From Acanthacorydalis orientalis (lineage: Eukaryota > Arthropoda > Insecta > Megaloptera > Corydalidae), in assembly GCA_034766995.1 (NCBI GenBank), contig CM068315.1, positions 11,509,010 to 11,573,009 of the forward strand: a stretch of 64,000 nt of DNA. The letters run 5' to 3'. Below the pieces are notes generated by a model, which ran no database searches, was not told the DNA's origin, and was given only the letters and a program-made list of their open reading frames with translations. Shown here piece by piece: positions 62,870 through 64,000 of this stretch. The number at the start of each line of letters is the position of its first letter. Position 1 is the first letter of the stretch. A program made the translations under genes and the position numbers.

Positions 62870-62937
62870 ATTCCTAAATATTTTTGTATCTTGGCACTTT
62901 GAAAATGCTCTGTCATCATTATCTTAATGTAGTAAAT
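62870..62937 (-). repeat. Dispersed repeat A, part left of a hAT insertion
   Basis: TGTATCTTGGCACTTTGAAA and GCTCTGTCATCATTATCTTA match the reverse core. The copy stops at the hAT left end and resumes at 63386. Confidence 0.55.
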
Positions 62938-63385
62938 CAGGCATGGGCAGCCTATCCTAGTTCGGGGGCCAAATTATCATTCTGTCTCCGAGTCAAGGGC
63001 CGGATCAAATTATTAAATAAAATAAATTAATATTAAATGAATTAAAACAAGTTTTTAATTCATATTTCATTTATTTATAATATAATGCTTTGGTATAAAG
63101 CTCTACATAAATTTTATAATATAATAAACGACATAACAATTTAATGTGAAGATTTGCCTTGTACTTGAACCACAAGACTGTCAATGTTGATGTTAATATT
63201 ACGTAAGGATAATCGTATAGCATTTTCGAGGTTTTCGTCCGTTATTCTTGTCCGAATTTTTGATTTATTGTATTTCATCGTCGAAAAAAACTTCACACAT
63301 GTATGTGCTGCTGAAAAGACGGCCGGATCAAAAGAGGTAAAGGATCGGATCCGGCACGTAGGCCGGGGGTTGCCCATATGTGATG
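62938..63385 (-). mobile_element. hAT-like element, internally deleted, inserted in repeat A
   Basis: Left end CAGGCATGGGCAGCC; right end on the other strand (CAT)CACATATGGGCAACC; GC-rich subterminal words GGGGGCC and GGCCGGGGG. The flanks TAGTAAAT and TACATAAT look like a diverged 8-bp duplication and fall on the same point of the repeat A consensus. About 450 bp long; it carries only the transposase C-terminus. The right edge could be 63382 instead of 63385. Confidence 0.75.
63141..63320 (-). pseudogene. hAT transposase C-terminal fragment
   Basis: On the - strand the frame reads CVKFFSTMKYNKSKIRTR, then ITDENLENAIRLSLRNI, ending near 63141. This matches the C-terminal dimerisation region of hAT transposases of the group with FS.MK..KSK.R..LTDE.L...LR. 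The frame stays open back to 63377, but the residues before the match are not transposase-like, which marks the deletion joint near 63320. The catalytic and BED-finger parts are absent. Not functional. Confidence 0.8.
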
Positions 63386-63480
63386 TACATAATTAATAAT
63401 CGATAATGATTGTTGATCAGACACATTTTTTATAGAGTGTGAAATAAAAAAAAGAATTTATTCGTGAAAGTTTATGAAAA
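63386..63480 (-). repeat. Dispersed repeat A, part right of the hAT insertion
   Basis: ATAATCGATAATGATTGTTG, ATCAGACACATTTT and TTTATTCGTGAAAGTTTATG continue the reverse copy broken at 62938, and match 34760-34870 and 50805-50900. Confidence 0.6.
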
Positions 63481-64000
63481 TATTTAAAAATAAGATAAAA
63501 TATATGATATATTTACTCAAAAATAAAATTATACCTTCTATATACTGTTCGTTATGAGTACAAATTCGTAATAATTGACTCATACCTAATATGCTCTTTT
63601 ATATTTATAATTCAGGTATTACACGTGTATTCATCAACAAACTTGTTAGTAAAATCGTTTTATTAGACATATATGTACATATAACTTCATACGGTTGATG
63701 TACAGATTGTAGCAGAGGGTCATGCGAATCTAGCACCCACGTTTACTGTTATTTAAGTATTTTATCTGGAAAAAATACCCATATATTTCAAACAGTAATG
63801 TTTTAAACATTATGTTTATTTAGTGCTTATGTGCTTCTATTATGAATATGTCTCTATGATTAAAGGGAATATCATAAACAAATATTTATTGAGAGATAAA
63901 AATATAAAATCAGTAGTGACAATTAAAATAATTTGCATAATGGTGGATTAAAAATATTCATTTTCATCTTTTCATCCGCCAAGGAATTAATTGTATATTT
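63481..64000. other. Unassigned AT-rich intron DNA
   Basis: Nothing recognised up to the window edge. Confidence 0.5.

Overview
The window is AT-rich eukaryotic DNA, most likely from an insect or other arthropod. The signs are one spliced gene start, no compact coding regions, very many (TA)n arrays, and decayed mariner, Tc1, hAT and pogo-type DNA transposons. I cannot name the species from this sequence.

Only one host gene is supported. Its first coding exon (3693-3755, + strand) encodes a 21-residue start with MYPS at the front and RHP at the end, directly followed by a perfect GTAAGT donor. Groucho/TLE corepressors begin the same way (a short first exon starting MYPS or similar and ending RHP, split there by intron 1). 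I therefore read it as exon 1 of a groucho/TLE orthologue with an alanine-rich insert between the two conserved ends. A CpG- and GC-richer block (about 2780-3080) is the likely promoter. The presumed 5' leader (about 2950-3692) carries several upstream ORFs, one of three codons that stops 6 nt before the groucho ATG. I found no second groucho exon, so 3756-64000 is best read as one very long first intron.

The intron is built from five kinds of material. (1) Dozens of (TA)n arrays, often joined to (CA)n, (GT)n or (CT)n runs. (2) Mariner-family remnants: a full-length cecropia-like copy with dead transposase (18734-20011), a deleted copy (60463-61017) with a stray extra end (61175-61271), two related decayed copies (22830-23530 and 56705-57360), and a C-terminal scrap (34425-34640). 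(3) Other DNA transposons: a Tc1-like element with about 500-bp inverted arms (52182-53698), three hAT-like elements (25587-26238, 37895-38300, 62938-63385) and a pogo/Tigger-like helix-turn-helix remnant (13810-14115). There is also a LINE 3' end (13530-13713). (4) At least three unnamed dispersed repeat families (A, B, C). (5) Islands of higher-complexity, GC-richer sequence (13230-13440, 15930-16560, 17880-18060, 20600-21110, 32530-32910, 40320-40530, 45290-45720, 46900-47300, 49380-49510, 59490-59760) that could be enhancers or exapted sequence. I can assign no function to them.

The rest, between the listed features, is AT-rich sequence in which I see nothing. The most notable observations are the groucho start with its alanine insert and its tiny adjacent uORF, the fold-back Tc1 element, a near-perfect 25-bp hairpin at 37125-37178, and a dispersed repeat whose conserved core loosely recalls the hammerhead-like motifs of Penelope-type elements. 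I saw no evidence for a new multi-gene system.
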